In this document: in pieces, positions 27,031 to 34,806 of the stretch
How positions within the stretch are numbered: position 1 is the stretch's first letter
How the letters are laid out: each line of letters starts with the position of its first letter
Source: an uncultured Clostridia bacterium
GTDB taxonomy: Bacteria; Bacillota; Clostridia; UBA1381
NCBI GenBank assembly: GCA_947627795.1
Contig: CANQXJ010000002.1
Coordinates: forward strand, 27,853-91,852
Length of the DNA: 64,000 nt
Reading direction: 5' to 3'
The notes under the pieces: generated by a model
The model's database searches: none
What the model saw: only the letters and a program-made list of their open reading frames with translations
What the model was told of the DNA's origin: nothing
Translations under genes and position numbers: made by a program

Positions 27031-27696
27031 ATGCCAAGCGCTAAGGTTTTAGAGGCAAAGAAAGCACAAGTCGCCGAGGTTGTCGAAATTTTAAAGGCTG
27101 CTCAGACGGGTGTGCTGGTTGACTACAGAGGTCTTACCGTTGACGAGGATACAGACCTCAGAAACAAACTCAGAGCCGCTAACGTAAAATATTTCGTTAT
27201 GAAGAACACGCTTCTTCGTCTTGCGGCTGATGAAACGGGACTTAACGCGCTCGACGAAACTCTCCACGGCCCGACTGCTATCGCTGTATCAAGCGAGGAC
27301 GCTGTCGCACCGGCGAAGGTGCTCGCCGATTTTGCGAAGGGAAACGAAAAGCTCGAAATTAAGGGCGGTTTCATGGACGGAGCGGTTATGACTCTTGATG
27401 AGATCAAGAAGCTCGCCGCAACGCCGAATATGGAGACTCTTATCGCGAAGATCATGGGAAGCCTCAACGCTCCCGCGTCAAATCTCGTACGCTTGCTCGC
27501 CGCTATTGTTGACGAGGGCGTAGAGCCCGCTGAGCTGGCGGCTAAAAAGCAGGCTGAAAAAGCAGGAGAGGAAGCTCCCGCGGCTGAAGAAGCCGCACCG
27601 GCAGCCGAAGAGGCTCCGGCGGAGGAAGCTAAAGCAGAGGAGGCTCCGGCTGAAGAAGCTCCCGCAGCGGAAGCTGCACCGGCTGATGCCGAATAA
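27031..27696 (+). CDS. rplJ: 50S ribosomal protein L10 with a long acidic tail
   Basis: 221 aa from the ATG at 27031; the GTG 12 bases upstream belongs to the GGAGGTG SD. The first 170 residues are ordinary L10 ([32 protein letters not shown]). The last 50 residues are an added Ala/Glu/Pro low-complexity tail ([11 protein letters not shown] pattern). L10 usually ends near residue 165-175, after the L7/L12-binding helix. Regulated by the leader at 26855-26963. Confidence 0.97.
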   Translation: MPSAKVLEAKKAQVAEVVEILKAAQTGVLVDYRGLTVDEDTDLRNKLRAANVKYFVMKNTLLRLAADETGLNALDETLHGPTAIAVSSEDAVAPAKVLADFAKGNEKLEIKGGFMDGAVMTLDEIKKLAATPNMETLIAKIMGSLNAPASNLVRLLAAIVDEGVEPAELAAKKQAEKAGEEAPAAEEAAPAAEEAPAEEAKAEEAPAEEAPAAEAAPADAE

Positions 27697-27749
27697 TTCG
27701 GAAAAAACGAACAAAAACGAAAAGAAAATTTTATAGGAGGAAAATTAAA

Positions 27750-28121
27750 ATGGCAGACTTAAATGCAATCATTGATTCGATAAAGGAATTAAAATTACTT
27801 GAAGTTGCTGAGCTCGTAAAGATGATGGAAGAAGAGTTCGGCGTAAGCGCGGCTGCTCCGGTTATGGTAGCGGGCGCTGCGGAAGGCGGCGCTGCTGCGG
27901 CTGAAGAAAAGACAGAGTTCGACGTAGTCCTCAAGTCGGCAGGCGCGTCGAAGCTCGGCGTAATTAAGGTAGTAAGAGAGCTCACAGGTTTAGGCTTGAA
28001 GGAAGCTAAGGCTCTTGTTGACGGCGCTCCCAACACAGTTAAGGAAGGCGCTTCAAAGGACGACGCCGAGGCTATGAAGACTAAGCTTGAAGAGGCGGGC
28101 GCTGAAGTAGAGTTAAAGTAA
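27750..28121 (+). CDS. rplL: 50S ribosomal protein L7/L12
   Basis: 123 aa. N-terminal dimer domain ([19 protein letters not shown]), Ala-rich hinge near 33-48, and the C-terminal factor-binding domain [38 protein letters not shown]. It recruits elongation factors to the ribosome. rpoB does not follow, unlike in most Firmicutes. Confidence 0.98.
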   Translation: MADLNAIIDSIKELKLLEVAELVKMMEEEFGVSAAAPVMVAGAAEGGAAAAEEKTEFDVVLKSAGASKLGVIKVVRELTGLGLKEAKALVDGAPNTVKEGASKDDAEAMKTKLEEAGAEVELK

Positions 28122-28168
28122 TTCGGCTCTGAAATTCTCAGAAGAAAACCTGAATCGGGAGATTGTTT

Positions 28169-28684
28169 ATGATTATAGACGTATCGGGTATTTTAAAGGA
28201 ATCGGGCGGCAGAATGAACGTTTCGGGCGAGGTTGACCTAAACACGGGAGAAGCCTTTCTCGGCGAGGTTTACCGCTTCAAAGAGCCGGTCACGGTGAAA
28301 GGAAGCATATCCAACAACAGCAAATCGCTGATATTAAAGGCGGAGGGCGTAGGCGTTTTAAAAACGCGCTGCGCGAGATGTATGAAGGACATCGAAGCGG
28401 AAGTGAAGTTCCCGATAGACGAGAATCTCGTCCGCGCCGAGGACAGCGAAAACGCCGACGAGGACTCGATTCTTTTTGAGGGAAACATCATTGAAGCCGA
28501 CGAAATAGCGCTCAACAGCTTTCTGATGAACGTTCCGACGCGGTTTCTCTGCAAAGAGGACTGCAAGGGCTTATGCGCGAAATGCGGAGCGGACCTAAAC
28601 GAAGGCGAATGCGGCTGCGATTATGAACAAATCGACCCGAGATGGGCGGGTTTGCTGGATATTATAAACGAAGATAAAGAGTGA
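28169..28684 (+). CDS. DUF177 (YceD/YlbN family) protein
   Basis: 171 aa from the ATG at 28169 (SD GGGAG). This family pairs with rpmF across bacteria and is implicated in 23S rRNA or ribosome assembly. Visible features are VTVKGSISNNSKSLILKAEGVGVLKTRCARCMKDIEAEV and a Cys-rich C-terminus (LCKEDCKGLCAKCGADLNEG), the characteristic YceD ending. It is immediately upstream of rpmF, its conserved context. Confidence 0.9.
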   Translation: MIIDVSGILKESGGRMNVSGEVDLNTGEAFLGEVYRFKEPVTVKGSISNNSKSLILKAEGVGVLKTRCARCMKDIEAEVKFPIDENLVRAEDSENADEDSILFEGNIIEADEIALNSFLMNVPTRFLCKEDCKGLCAKCGADLNEGECGCDYEQIDPRWAGLLDIINEDKE

Positions 28685-28712
28685 ATTATTGAATTTTATG
28701 GAGGTGTAGAAA

Positions 28713-28892
28713 ATGGCAGTACCTAAGGGTAAAGTGTCGAAAGCCAGAAGAGATAAAAGACGTGCCAACTGGAAGCTTACAGCTCCGAACATGGTGGAAT
28801 GTCCACAGTGTCACGAATTTAAAATGCCTCACAGAGTTTGTAAATCCTGCGGTTATTATGACGGCAGAGAGGTTATAAAGGTTGAGGATTAA
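28713..28892 (+). CDS. rpmF: 50S ribosomal protein L32
   Basis: 59 aa: MAVPKGKVSKARRDKRR start, then a zinc-binding CPQC...CKSC pair (about 30-46) and GYYDGREVI. Zinc form of L32. SD GGAGGTG is 8 bases from the ATG. A strong terminator follows after 20 bases. Confidence 0.97.
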   Translation: MAVPKGKVSKARRDKRRANWKLTAPNMVECPQCHEFKMPHRVCKSCGYYDGREVIKVED

Positions 28893-28912
28893 TATTTTCG
28901 GCTGAATACTTA

Positions 28913-28940
28913 AAGAACCGCTGACAAGGCGGTTCTTTTT
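28913..28940 (+). terminator. Terminator after rpmF
   Basis: Stem AAGAACCGC/GCGGTTCTT (28913-28921 with 28929-28937), 7-base loop, then a T run. Confidence 0.9.
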
Positions 28941-28942
28941 CG

Positions 28943-28971
28943 TTGACATTTTATTGCGGAAATGGTATAAT
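28943..28971 (+). promoter_or_regulatory. Perfect promoter of the PBECR nuclease gene
   Basis: TTGACA (28943-28948), 17 bases, TATAAT (28966-28971), preceded by TGG (TGn extension). It starts 3 bases after the rpmF terminator T-run. Both hexamers, the spacing and the extension are ideal. Confidence 0.88.
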
Positions 28972-29001
28972 AAAACAAAACGGAAACGGTGGAATGTTGA
29001 T

Positions 29002-29379
29002 GTGATTGTCGTAGGGAAGATTGATATAGATAAATACAGATGCGTTAGCGACGATATTAATAATGATGAGGTAATAATAACAGAAGAACGAATACAGCAT
29101 ATAAAAAACAGGCATCCTCATGATTTTGAAAGATACTTTCACTATATATCAAAGATGCTGTCGGAACCTGAATACATATTTGAATCAAAAAAGCCGAATA
29201 CAGCTTTCATAATGAACACATTCAGGGAAAACGGAAAAAATTTTGAACTTATATTACGTTTAAAAACATCTTCAGATAATGAAAATTTTAAAAATTCGAT
29301 AATAACATTTATGAAGATATCCGACAGAAAAAGGGATAAATATATAAGAAACAAAAGAATACTTTACAAATCGGAATAA
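29002..29379 (+). CDS. Solitary PBECR-type (barnase/EndoU/colicin E5-D/RelE-like) nuclease domain protein
   Basis: 125 aa. The GTG at 29002 is preferred: GGTGGA lies about 9 bases upstream and earlier in-frame codons fall in the promoter. The sequence fits the PBECR fold pattern: VIITEERIQHIKNRHPHDFE (conserved H and RHP), a Pro-Glu-Tyr-Ile strand, KPNTAFIMNTF, LILRLKTSSDNENFKNSIITF and a final YIRNKRILYKSE. These domains are predicted metal-independent RNases found in phage and toxin proteins. Here it stands alone, without an obvious protein antitoxin, and its base composition is more AT-rich than its neighbours, which suggests transfer. The promoter of the next small RNA lies inside its last codons. 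Confidence 0.7.
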   Translation: MIVVGKIDIDKYRCVSDDINNDEVIITEERIQHIKNRHPHDFERYFHYISKMLSEPEYIFESKKPNTAFIMNTFRENGKNFELILRLKTSSDNENFKNSIITFMKISDRKRDKYIRNKRILYKSE

Positions 29380-29391
29380 ATGTGTTATAAT
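29363..29391 (+). promoter_or_regulatory. Promoter of the small structured RNA
   Basis: TTTACA (29363-29368), 17 bases, TATAAT (29386-29391) with a TGn extension. It overlaps the 3' end of the PBECR gene. Confidence 0.8.
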
Positions 29392-29397
29392 ATAAAT

Positions 29398-29547
29398 AAG
29401 ATAAATAAGTTATTCGAGGTGGTAAATTTCGTGTCGACCACACGCCGATGGTATGACAGGGGTTAAGCCCCGAGAGATGCAGGAGTAGGCACGCCTGCCG
29501 GATAACTAATCTATTTTGAACCGCTCTGACTTGTCGGGGCGGTTTTT
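29398..29547 (+). ncRNA. Independent structured small RNA, about 150 nt, unassigned
   Basis: Own promoter, no open reading frame, own terminator. AGTTATTCG (29408-29416) pairs with CGGATAACT (29499-29507), closing a junction. Inside are CGTGT/ACACG (29430-29434, 29440-29444), GGGG/CCCC (29459-29462, 29468-29471) and GCAGG/CCTGC (29479-29483, 29494-29498), the last stacking on the closing helix. GTGGT (29419-29423) can instead pair with ACCAC (29437-29441), competing with the first hairpin. I could not match it to SRP, 6S, tmRNA, T-box or common riboswitch motifs. Confidence 0.65.
29519..29547 (+). terminator. Terminator of the small RNA
   Basis: AACCGCTCTGAC / GTCGGGGCGGTT (29519-29530, 29533-29544, with G-T pairs), two-base loop, then TTTTT. 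Confidence 0.85.
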
Positions 29548-29608
29548 CATTAGATGTATTACGAAGCAAACGCAAAGTGCCTTGCGGCTGCTGACGCAAT
29601 ACATTTTG

Positions 29609-29637
29609 TTGACGAAAACGATATATGGTGTTATAAT
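29609..29637 (+). promoter_or_regulatory. Promoter of radA
   Basis: TTGACG (29609-29614), 17 bases, TATAAT (29632-29637) with a TGn extension, 32 bases before the radA ATG. Confidence 0.8.
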
Positions 29638-29668
29638 GTACACAGATCAATTTTTCCGGAGGACAAAA

Positions 29669-31045
29669 ATGAAACAAAAATCTGTTTATATATGTTCCGA
29701 ATGCGGATACCAATCAGTCAAGTGGCTCGGGAAATGCCCGGGCTGCGGGAGTTGGAACACGCTTCAGGAGACGGTTACGGAAGAGCCGAAGTCGGTGTCG
29801 CGGCGCGGTGTAAGCGCGGCTGCAGCGGCGTCTGCATCGCGCAGACCGAAGCGTATATCCGAGGTAAAGGCGGATCTCGAAACGCGCAGCACCACCGGCA
29901 TGAAGGAGCTTGACCGCGTCCTGGGCGGCGGCATAGTGCAAGGCTCGCTCGTGCTCGTCGGCGGCGATCCCGGCATAGGCAAGTCTACGCTGCTTTTGCA
30001 GATATGCCAAAAGCTCGGAGAAACGAAAAAAATACTGTACGTCAGCGGCGAGGAATCGGAAGGGCAGATCAAGCTGCGCGCTCAGCGTCTCGGAGTTACG
30101 ACGGAAAACCTGTATCTTATGTCGGAAACGGACGTGGAGGAGGTCGTCGGAGCGATAAACGACACCAAGCCCGACATAGTTGTTATAGACTCGATACAGA
30201 CCATGAACCGACAGGATATCGCGTCCGCCTCCGGCAGCGTTCCGCAGGTGCGCGAGGCTACGAATATGTTTATGCGTATCGCGAAGTCGATGGGTATTTC
30301 AATGTTTATCGTCGGGCACGTCACCAAGGACGGAGCTATTGCCGGACCGAGAGTGCTCGAGCATATGGTGGACTGCGTGCTTTATTTCGAGGGCGAAAAG
30401 CAGACGAGCTTCCGTATTCTGCGCGCGGTCAAGAACCGTTTCGGCTCGACGAACGAGATAGGCGTTTTCGAAATGCGCGATACGGGACTGGAGGAGGTTG
30501 AAAATCCGTCAATGGCGCTCTTGGAGGGCCGGGACGAGAACACCTCGGGCAGCAGCGTAGTCTGCACAATGGAGGGAACGCGCGGCATACTCGCCGAGAT
30601 CCAGGCTCTTGTCACTCCCACGGGCTTCGGCAATCCGAGGCGCATGTCGAGCGGCATCGACTTAAACCGCGTGATACTGTTGATTGCGGTACTCGAAAAG
30701 CGAGCGCGGATGAACCTGTCAAGCTCCGACGTGTATATAAACGTCGCGGGCGGATTGAAGATTTACGAAACGGCTGTTGATTTGGGAATATGCGCGGCGA
30801 TAGCGGCAAGCCAGACGGACACGGCTCTGCCGAAGGATATGATGTTTATAGGCGAGGTGGGTTTAAGCGGCGAGCTTCGGGCTGTATCGCAGCTTGAAAA
30901 ACGGCTCAGCGAGGCGGCTAAGCTTGGCTTCAAATCGGCGATCATTCCGAAGCAGTCGATGCGCGGAGTGCGCGTGCCGGAGGGCTTCGCGGCATACGGT
31001 GTAAAGACGCTTGCCGAGGCGATGAACATGATACGGCGCAGATAG
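29669..31045 (+). CDS. radA: DNA repair protein RadA (Sms)
   Basis: 458 aa from the ATG at 29669 (SD CCGGAGGA). The longer upstream frame runs through the sRNA terminator and is not real. N-terminal zinc finger CSECGYQSVKWLGKCPGCGSW (C9, C12, C23, C26), RecA-like ATPase with GGDPGIGKSTLLLQ near 94, the RadA-specific AVKNRFGSTNEIG motif, and a C-terminal Lon-protease-like domain (AGGLKIYETAVDLG). It is a branch-migration helicase in recombination. Confidence 0.97.
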   Translation: MKQKSVYICSECGYQSVKWLGKCPGCGSWNTLQETVTEEPKSVSRRGVSAAAAASASRRPKRISEVKADLETRSTTGMKELDRVLGGGIVQGSLVLVGGDPGIGKSTLLLQICQKLGETKKILYVSGEESEGQIKLRAQRLGVTTENLYLMSETDVEEVVGAINDTKPDIVVIDSIQTMNRQDIASASGSVPQVREATNMFMRIAKSMGISMFIVGHVTKDGAIAGPRVLEHMVDCVLYFEGEKQTSFRILRAVKNRFGSTNEIGVFEMRDTGLEEVENPSMALLEGRDENTSGSSVVCTMEGTRGILAEIQALVTPTGFGNPRRMSSGIDLNRVILLIAVLEKRARMNLSSSDVYINVAGGLKIYETAVDLGICAAIAASQTDTALPKDMMFIGEVGLSGELRAVSQLEKRLSEAAKLGFKSAIIPKQSMRGVRVPEGFAAYGVKTLAEAMNMIRRR

Positions 31046-31074
31046 TTGACAAAAACGGCGATTTATAATATAAT
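31046..31074 (+). promoter_or_regulatory. Promoter of the membrane protein and ricT
   Basis: TTGACA (31046-31051), 17 bases, TATAAT (31069-31074), beginning immediately after the radA stop. Confidence 0.8.
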
Positions 31075-31093
31075 TAGTACGGAGTTGATTTAA

Positions 31094-31573
31094 GTGGCGC
31101 AGAATTTTACCGAGAAGAAAGCCGCCGGGCTAAGGGAATTTTTATTCACGCTCGTTATGGCGTGCGTTTGCTACGGGATTGGACGGCTTGTGAGGGACGC
31201 GCTGACGTCGTATAAGGTCGTAGGCGATTTGATTACAATCGCGCTCGGCTGCGTTTTGGCTTATTTCGTAATTACGCGATACGCGTCGAGCTATACGTAT
31301 TCCGTCGGAGACGGCGTTCTTAAGGTGACGCGCTCGATAGGGCACAGAGTCACGGCGGTCGAGACGGATATTTCCTCGATAAAGAGGATAAGCGCGTCAA
31401 AGCCGGATAAAGCGCCGGAACATGTATATAAAATGACTCCGTATATACTGCCGAACAAGCGTACGCGGTACGTGGTTTTCAGGCAGGGAAAGGCTGAAAA
31501 GATGATTGTTTTCGCGCCTTCAAACGAGCTTTTAAAGGCACTGAAGGCGGATAAGCATACTGAAAGGAAGTAA
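31094..31573 (+). CDS. Small two-helix membrane protein, unknown
   Basis: 159 aa from a GTG, with GGAG 9 bases upstream. Two hydrophobic helices (about 14-36 and 41-62) are followed by a soluble C-terminal domain of mixed strand character (SYTYSVGDGVLKVTRSIGHRV..., ending with a Lys-rich helix), reminiscent of small membrane-anchored PH-like domains, but I do not recognise a named family with confidence. The stop codon overlaps the TAATG upstream of ricT, so the two are cotranscribed. Confidence 0.75.
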   Translation: MAQNFTEKKAAGLREFLFTLVMACVCYGIGRLVRDALTSYKVVGDLITIALGCVLAYFVITRYASSYTYSVGDGVLKVTRSIGHRVTAVETDISSIKRISASKPDKAPEHVYKMTPYILPNKRTRYVVFRQGKAEKMIVFAPSNELLKALKADKHTERK

Positions 31574-31578
31574 TGAAA

Positions 31579-32421
31579 ATGATAGATATAATCGGCGTGC
31601 GCTTTAAGCCGACGGGCAAGACCTACTATTTCGCGCCGAAGGATCTTGACATAAAAAAGGGCGACCACGTTGTGGTGGAAACGAGCCGCGGCGTTGAATA
31701 CGGCGACGTTGTTATCGGCAGAAAGGCTCTTCCGGATGAAAAAGTACCCACCCCTTTGAAGGACGTAATGCGTATTGCGACCGAGGAGGACACAAAACGG
31801 CGCGAGGAAAACAAGCTGAAGGAGAAGGAAGCCTTCGGGATATGCCTTGAAAAGATAAAGAAGCACGGTCTGGAAATGAAGCTTATAGAGGTGGAATACG
31901 CGTTTGACGGCAGCAAGGTGCTGTTCTATTTCACCGCCGACGGACGCGTGGACTTCCGCGAGCTTGTAAAGGATCTGGCGACGGTATTCAGAACGCGCAT
32001 AGAGCTGAGACAGATAGGCGTGCGCGACGAGTCGAAAACTCTCGGCAGCATCGGCGTTTGCGGAAGGAGCCTGTGCTGCTCGGAATTCCTTGACGAGTTC
32101 GTTCCGGTGTCTATAAAAATGGCGAAGGAGCAGGGCTTGTCGCTTAATCCCTCGAAAATCTCGGGAGCCTGCGGCAGGCTTATGTGCTGCCTGAAATACG
32201 AGCAGGACGTTTACGAGGAGCTTGCGAAAACCACGCCGCGCAAGGGCTCGATAGTCAAAACACCCGACGGAAAGGGCGTAGTCGAGAATGTGAGCATGCT
32301 CAAGGGCAATGTCCGCGTCCGCTTCGAGGAGCATAATGAGAAGGTTCTGCGCGACTATAATGTGAAAAATATCAAAATTTTAAAGCGCGCGGCTGAGAAT
32401 TCTGACGATATTGACGAATAA
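31579..32421 (+). CDS. ricT: PSP1-domain regulatory protein RicT (YaaT)
   Basis: 280 aa from the second ATG (31579), 8 bases after AAAGGAAG; the ATG at 31573 is too close to that SD. It begins IIGVRFKPTGKTYYFAP and has the PSP1 C-terminal region with the cysteine cluster SIGVCGRSLCCSEFL...CGRLMCCLKYE (about 155-200), the iron-sulfur ligands of the RicA-RicF-RicT complex. In Bacillus that complex acts with RNase Y on mRNA maturation; rny is at 45055-46641 in this window. ricA and ricF are not seen here. Confidence 0.92.
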   Translation: MIDIIGVRFKPTGKTYYFAPKDLDIKKGDHVVVETSRGVEYGDVVIGRKALPDEKVPTPLKDVMRIATEEDTKRREENKLKEKEAFGICLEKIKKHGLEMKLIEVEYAFDGSKVLFYFTADGRVDFRELVKDLATVFRTRIELRQIGVRDESKTLGSIGVCGRSLCCSEFLDEFVPVSIKMAKEQGLSLNPSKISGACGRLMCCLKYEQDVYEELAKTTPRKGSIVKTPDGKGVVENVSMLKGNVRVRFEEHNEKVLRDYNVKNIKILKRAAENSDDIDE

Positions 32422-32435
32422 TTTAATAAAAACTA

Positions 32436-32464
32436 TTGAAGTATTGAAAAAAGTGTGTTATAAT
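32436..32464 (+). promoter_or_regulatory. Promoter of the ferredoxin gene
   Basis: TTGAAG (32436-32441), 17 bases, TATAAT (32459-32464). Confidence 0.7.
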
Positions 32465-32474
32465 ATAGATATAA

Positions 32475-32516
32475 AGGAGCGTTGAGATTCGGCGCTCATG
32501 CATTGGGGGTCAATGC
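32475..32516 (+). ncRNA. Short two-hairpin leader of the ferredoxin gene
   Basis: GAGCG.../GCGCTC and GCATTG-GGGGT-CAATGC (32500-32505 with 32511-32516) lie between the promoter and the AAGGAGGTG SD. They are too small to assign to a riboswitch and may only stabilise an abundant mRNA. Confidence 0.4.
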
Positions 32517-32542
32517 GAAGTATTTTAAGGAGGTGTATGTAA

Positions 32543-32713
32543 ATGGCATACAAAATCAGTGACGATTGCATCAGCTGCGGCGCTTGCGCTGCGGAATGTC
32601 CGGTAAGCGCTATAAGCGAGGGCGACAGCAAGTACGTTATAGACGCTGATACCTGCATCGAATGCGGTGCGTGCGCAGGCGTATGTCCGGTAGGAGCTCC
32701 GGCACAGGACTAA
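32543..32713 (+). CDS. 2[4Fe-4S] ferredoxin
   Basis: 56 aa, the clostridial type. Two CxxCxxCxxxCP motifs (CISCGACAAECP and CIECGACAGVCP) each ligate a 4Fe-4S cluster. It is a low-potential electron carrier for anaerobic metabolism (pyruvate:ferredoxin oxidoreductase, hydrogenase). Strong SD AAGGAGGTG, own promoter and own terminator, so monocistronic and probably highly expressed. It starts MAYKISDDC, as in the family. Confidence 0.97.
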   Translation: MAYKISDDCISCGACAAECPVSAISEGDSKYVIDADTCIECGACAGVCPVGAPAQD

Positions 32714-32723
32714 TTTGAAGGAG

Positions 32724-32761
32724 AAAGCGCTGTCGGAATGTGAGTTCCCTCAGCGCTTTTT
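32724..32761 (+). terminator. Terminator after the ferredoxin gene
   Basis: Stem AAAGCGCTG/CAGCGCTTT (32724-32732, 32751-32759) followed by TTTTT. Confidence 0.88.
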
Positions 32762-32795
32762 CTATAGATAAAGCTTTATACATATGGAGGAAAAT

Positions 32796-34748
32796 ATGAA
32801 GAAACTCATAACCCTTACAATTGCCGCTGTCACGGCTCTTTCGCTGTGCGGCTGCGGCAAGGGATATGTAAGTCCCGAACGCGCCGAGCGCAAAGGGGAC
32901 AACGGTTTGAACTGGACAGTATTGGTATATATGTGCGGCGGCGCTCAGGAATCGAGACACGGCGCGGCAAGCGAGGCTCTTAAGGAAATGTGTAAGACCG
33001 ACTATCCCGAAAATATAAATGTAATCGTGCAGACAGGAGGATGCGGCGATTGGAAGATTGACGGCATTTACGGCGATTATCTGCAGAGATTTGAAATGCA
33101 GAAGGACGGCATGTATATGGTCGACCAAAAGCTCGCGTCCAATATGGGCAGCTACGGAACGCTTACCGATTTCCTTAATTGGGGCGTGGCGAGCTATCCG
33201 GCGGAGCGGTACGCGATAGTCCTTTGGGACGGCGGCGCAGGAAGCGGAGGCGTGGCGCATGACGGGCTTAACGGCAATGACGGGCTCAGTCTTGAAGAAC
33301 TCGCATATGGCATAGGAATTACAAACATAAACTATGATTTGATCGTTTTCGACGCGTCGCTGATGTCGAGTATAGAGGCGGCTTCCGCTCTTGCGCCTTA
33401 CGCGGATTATATGGCGGCTTCTCCGGATTATATGCCGGTCGGATTGGATTATGAGGGTATTTTTAATTATCTTTCGGAGAATCCGGACACGTCGGTCGCC
33501 GATTTCGGAAGAGTTATATGCGATACATACTACGAAAAATGCGAAAAAAACAAAGCTGCCGATAACGCGATAATGACGGTTATGGATCTATCGAGAATGT
33601 CGTCGCTTATGCAGGCGTTCGACGGTATGGCGGGAATAATGCTTACATCCACCGACGGACTTGCCAATTACGCGAGAATTTCGCGCGCGGCGCGCGGCGC
33701 GTACCGCTACGGAGGGCAGACCGATTACGAGGGCTACAGCAACGCTGTTGACGTCGGCGATTTGGCGGTAAAGCTTGCGGAATATGTAGGACAGCCGAGC
33801 GATATACTGAGGCAGATCTTAGACGAAGCGGTGATTTATAAAACGCAAAATCCCGAGCTTCCGCAAGATGCAAATATAAGCGGATTGAGCGTGTTTTATC
33901 CGTATATAACCGACGCGTACGCCGGTTACCGTCAAGGCGTAAGCGAGGAAATGATGGCGGAATATCTGCAAAATTCGGGAAGCGCGAACTATGCGAATTT
34001 TATAAGAAAAATATGCACTAATATAAATATGCCTTATGAAGAGGGAACGGAAAACTACGAATCTTCCTGGGCATGGGTGGATTTTGTTTCACAGCGTGAC
34101 AGCTTCGAATATTGGGTTCGGGTGAACGAACAAAATATGCTTGAGCTTAATATGCTCGGAGATATGGATATTGTCCGTAATGTAGCTTTTAACCTGTACA
34201 GAAACGACGATGTGACGGGAGAGCAGCTGATGCTCGGCCGTGACTACAACACCGAGGTAAACTGGGACGGCGGAGTGTTTGTTGACGATTTCAATTTTGA
34301 GATATTTGAATTGGGAGGCAGCCCTGTTATGACGCTGCCGATAGAAAATGATATGTACTCAATTCCGGTAATTCTTAACGGCGAAAGATCCAATATTCGC
34401 GCGAAGCGCGAGGACGCCGAAACCGGCGAGGTACGATATAAGCTTCTCGGCGCTTGGGAAGGCGTCGACTGGCAGAGCGGCATGGCGGACAGAGCCTTCA
34501 GGCGTATCAAGTTCAGAGACAAAATAACGCCGCTGTTAAAATCACTAAATACCGGCGAGCTTGTTCAGGGCGAAACCTTTACGGTAGGTCCGTTCGGGGC
34601 GTCATTAAAAAAGAAAAAGATTCCTGACGGAAACTATACATTTGAGTATGATATCAAAGACATATACGCTCAAAGCTCAACAAGCATGGCGGGACCTGTA
34701 AACATAAAAAAAGAACAAATGGACTGGTCGGCTGCGGTTGGATTATAA
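32796..34748 (+). CDS. Clostripain-family (C11) lipoprotein lacking the catalytic His and Cys
   Basis: 650 aa from the second ATG (SD GGAGG, 5 bases away). Lipoprotein signal with lipobox SLCGC, lipidated at C20. The C11 fold is recognisable: WTVLVYMCGGAQE, VIVQTGGCGDW, ERYAIVLWDGGAGS, YDLIVFDASLMSSIEAA and YADYMAAS. In active clostripains the second-last two read LW(N/D)HG and FDACLM. Here the catalytic His is Gly (about G146) and the catalytic Cys is Ser (about S188). The C-terminal third is a surface domain of unknown kind. It is probably a non-proteolytic binding protein; activity through another residue cannot be excluded. Confidence 0.85.
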   Translation: MKKLITLTIAAVTALSLCGCGKGYVSPERAERKGDNGLNWTVLVYMCGGAQESRHGAASEALKEMCKTDYPENINVIVQTGGCGDWKIDGIYGDYLQRFEMQKDGMYMVDQKLASNMGSYGTLTDFLNWGVASYPAERYAIVLWDGGAGSGGVAHDGLNGNDGLSLEELAYGIGITNINYDLIVFDASLMSSIEAASALAPYADYMAASPDYMPVGLDYEGIFNYLSENPDTSVADFGRVICDTYYEKCEKNKAADNAIMTVMDLSRMSSLMQAFDGMAGIMLTSTDGLANYARISRAARGAYRYGGQTDYEGYSNAVDVGDLAVKLAEYVGQPSDILRQILDEAVIYKTQNPELPQDANISGLSVFYPYITDAYAGYRQGVSEEMMAEYLQNSGSANYANFIRKICTNINMPYEEGTENYESSWAWVDFVSQRDSFEYWVRVNEQNMLELNMLGDMDIVRNVAFNLYRNDDVTGEQLMLGRDYNTEVNWDGGVFVDDFNFEIFELGGSPVMTLPIENDMYSIPVILNGERSNIRAKREDAETGEVRYKLLGAWEGVDWQSGMADRAFRRIKFRDKITPLLKSLNTGELVQGETFTVGPFGASLKKKKIPDGNYTFEYDIKDIYAQSSTSMAGPVNIKKEQMDWSAAVGL

Positions 34749-34758
34749 TTAAATACAC

Positions 34759-34789
34759 AAAACGGCAGGAGCATTTTCCTGTCGTTTTT
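34759..34789 (+). terminator. Terminator after the C11 lipoprotein gene
   Basis: AAAACGGCAGGA/TCCTGTCGTTTT (34759-34770, 34777-34788) with a T run. Confidence 0.85.
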
Positions 34790-34806
34790 GATGTGTAAAA
34801 CAGCAA

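Noticed and set aside
29398-29547. T-box, SRP, 6S or tmRNA identity for the small RNA
   Set aside because: No GGTGG-NACC-CG T-box antiterminator core, no SRP GGAA-AGCAG loop, no long 6S hairpin and no tmRNA tRNA-like ends.
29516-29668. Longer N-terminus for RadA
   Set aside because: The extension translates the sRNA terminator and the radA promoter; the zinc finger at the start of the shorter protein fits the family.
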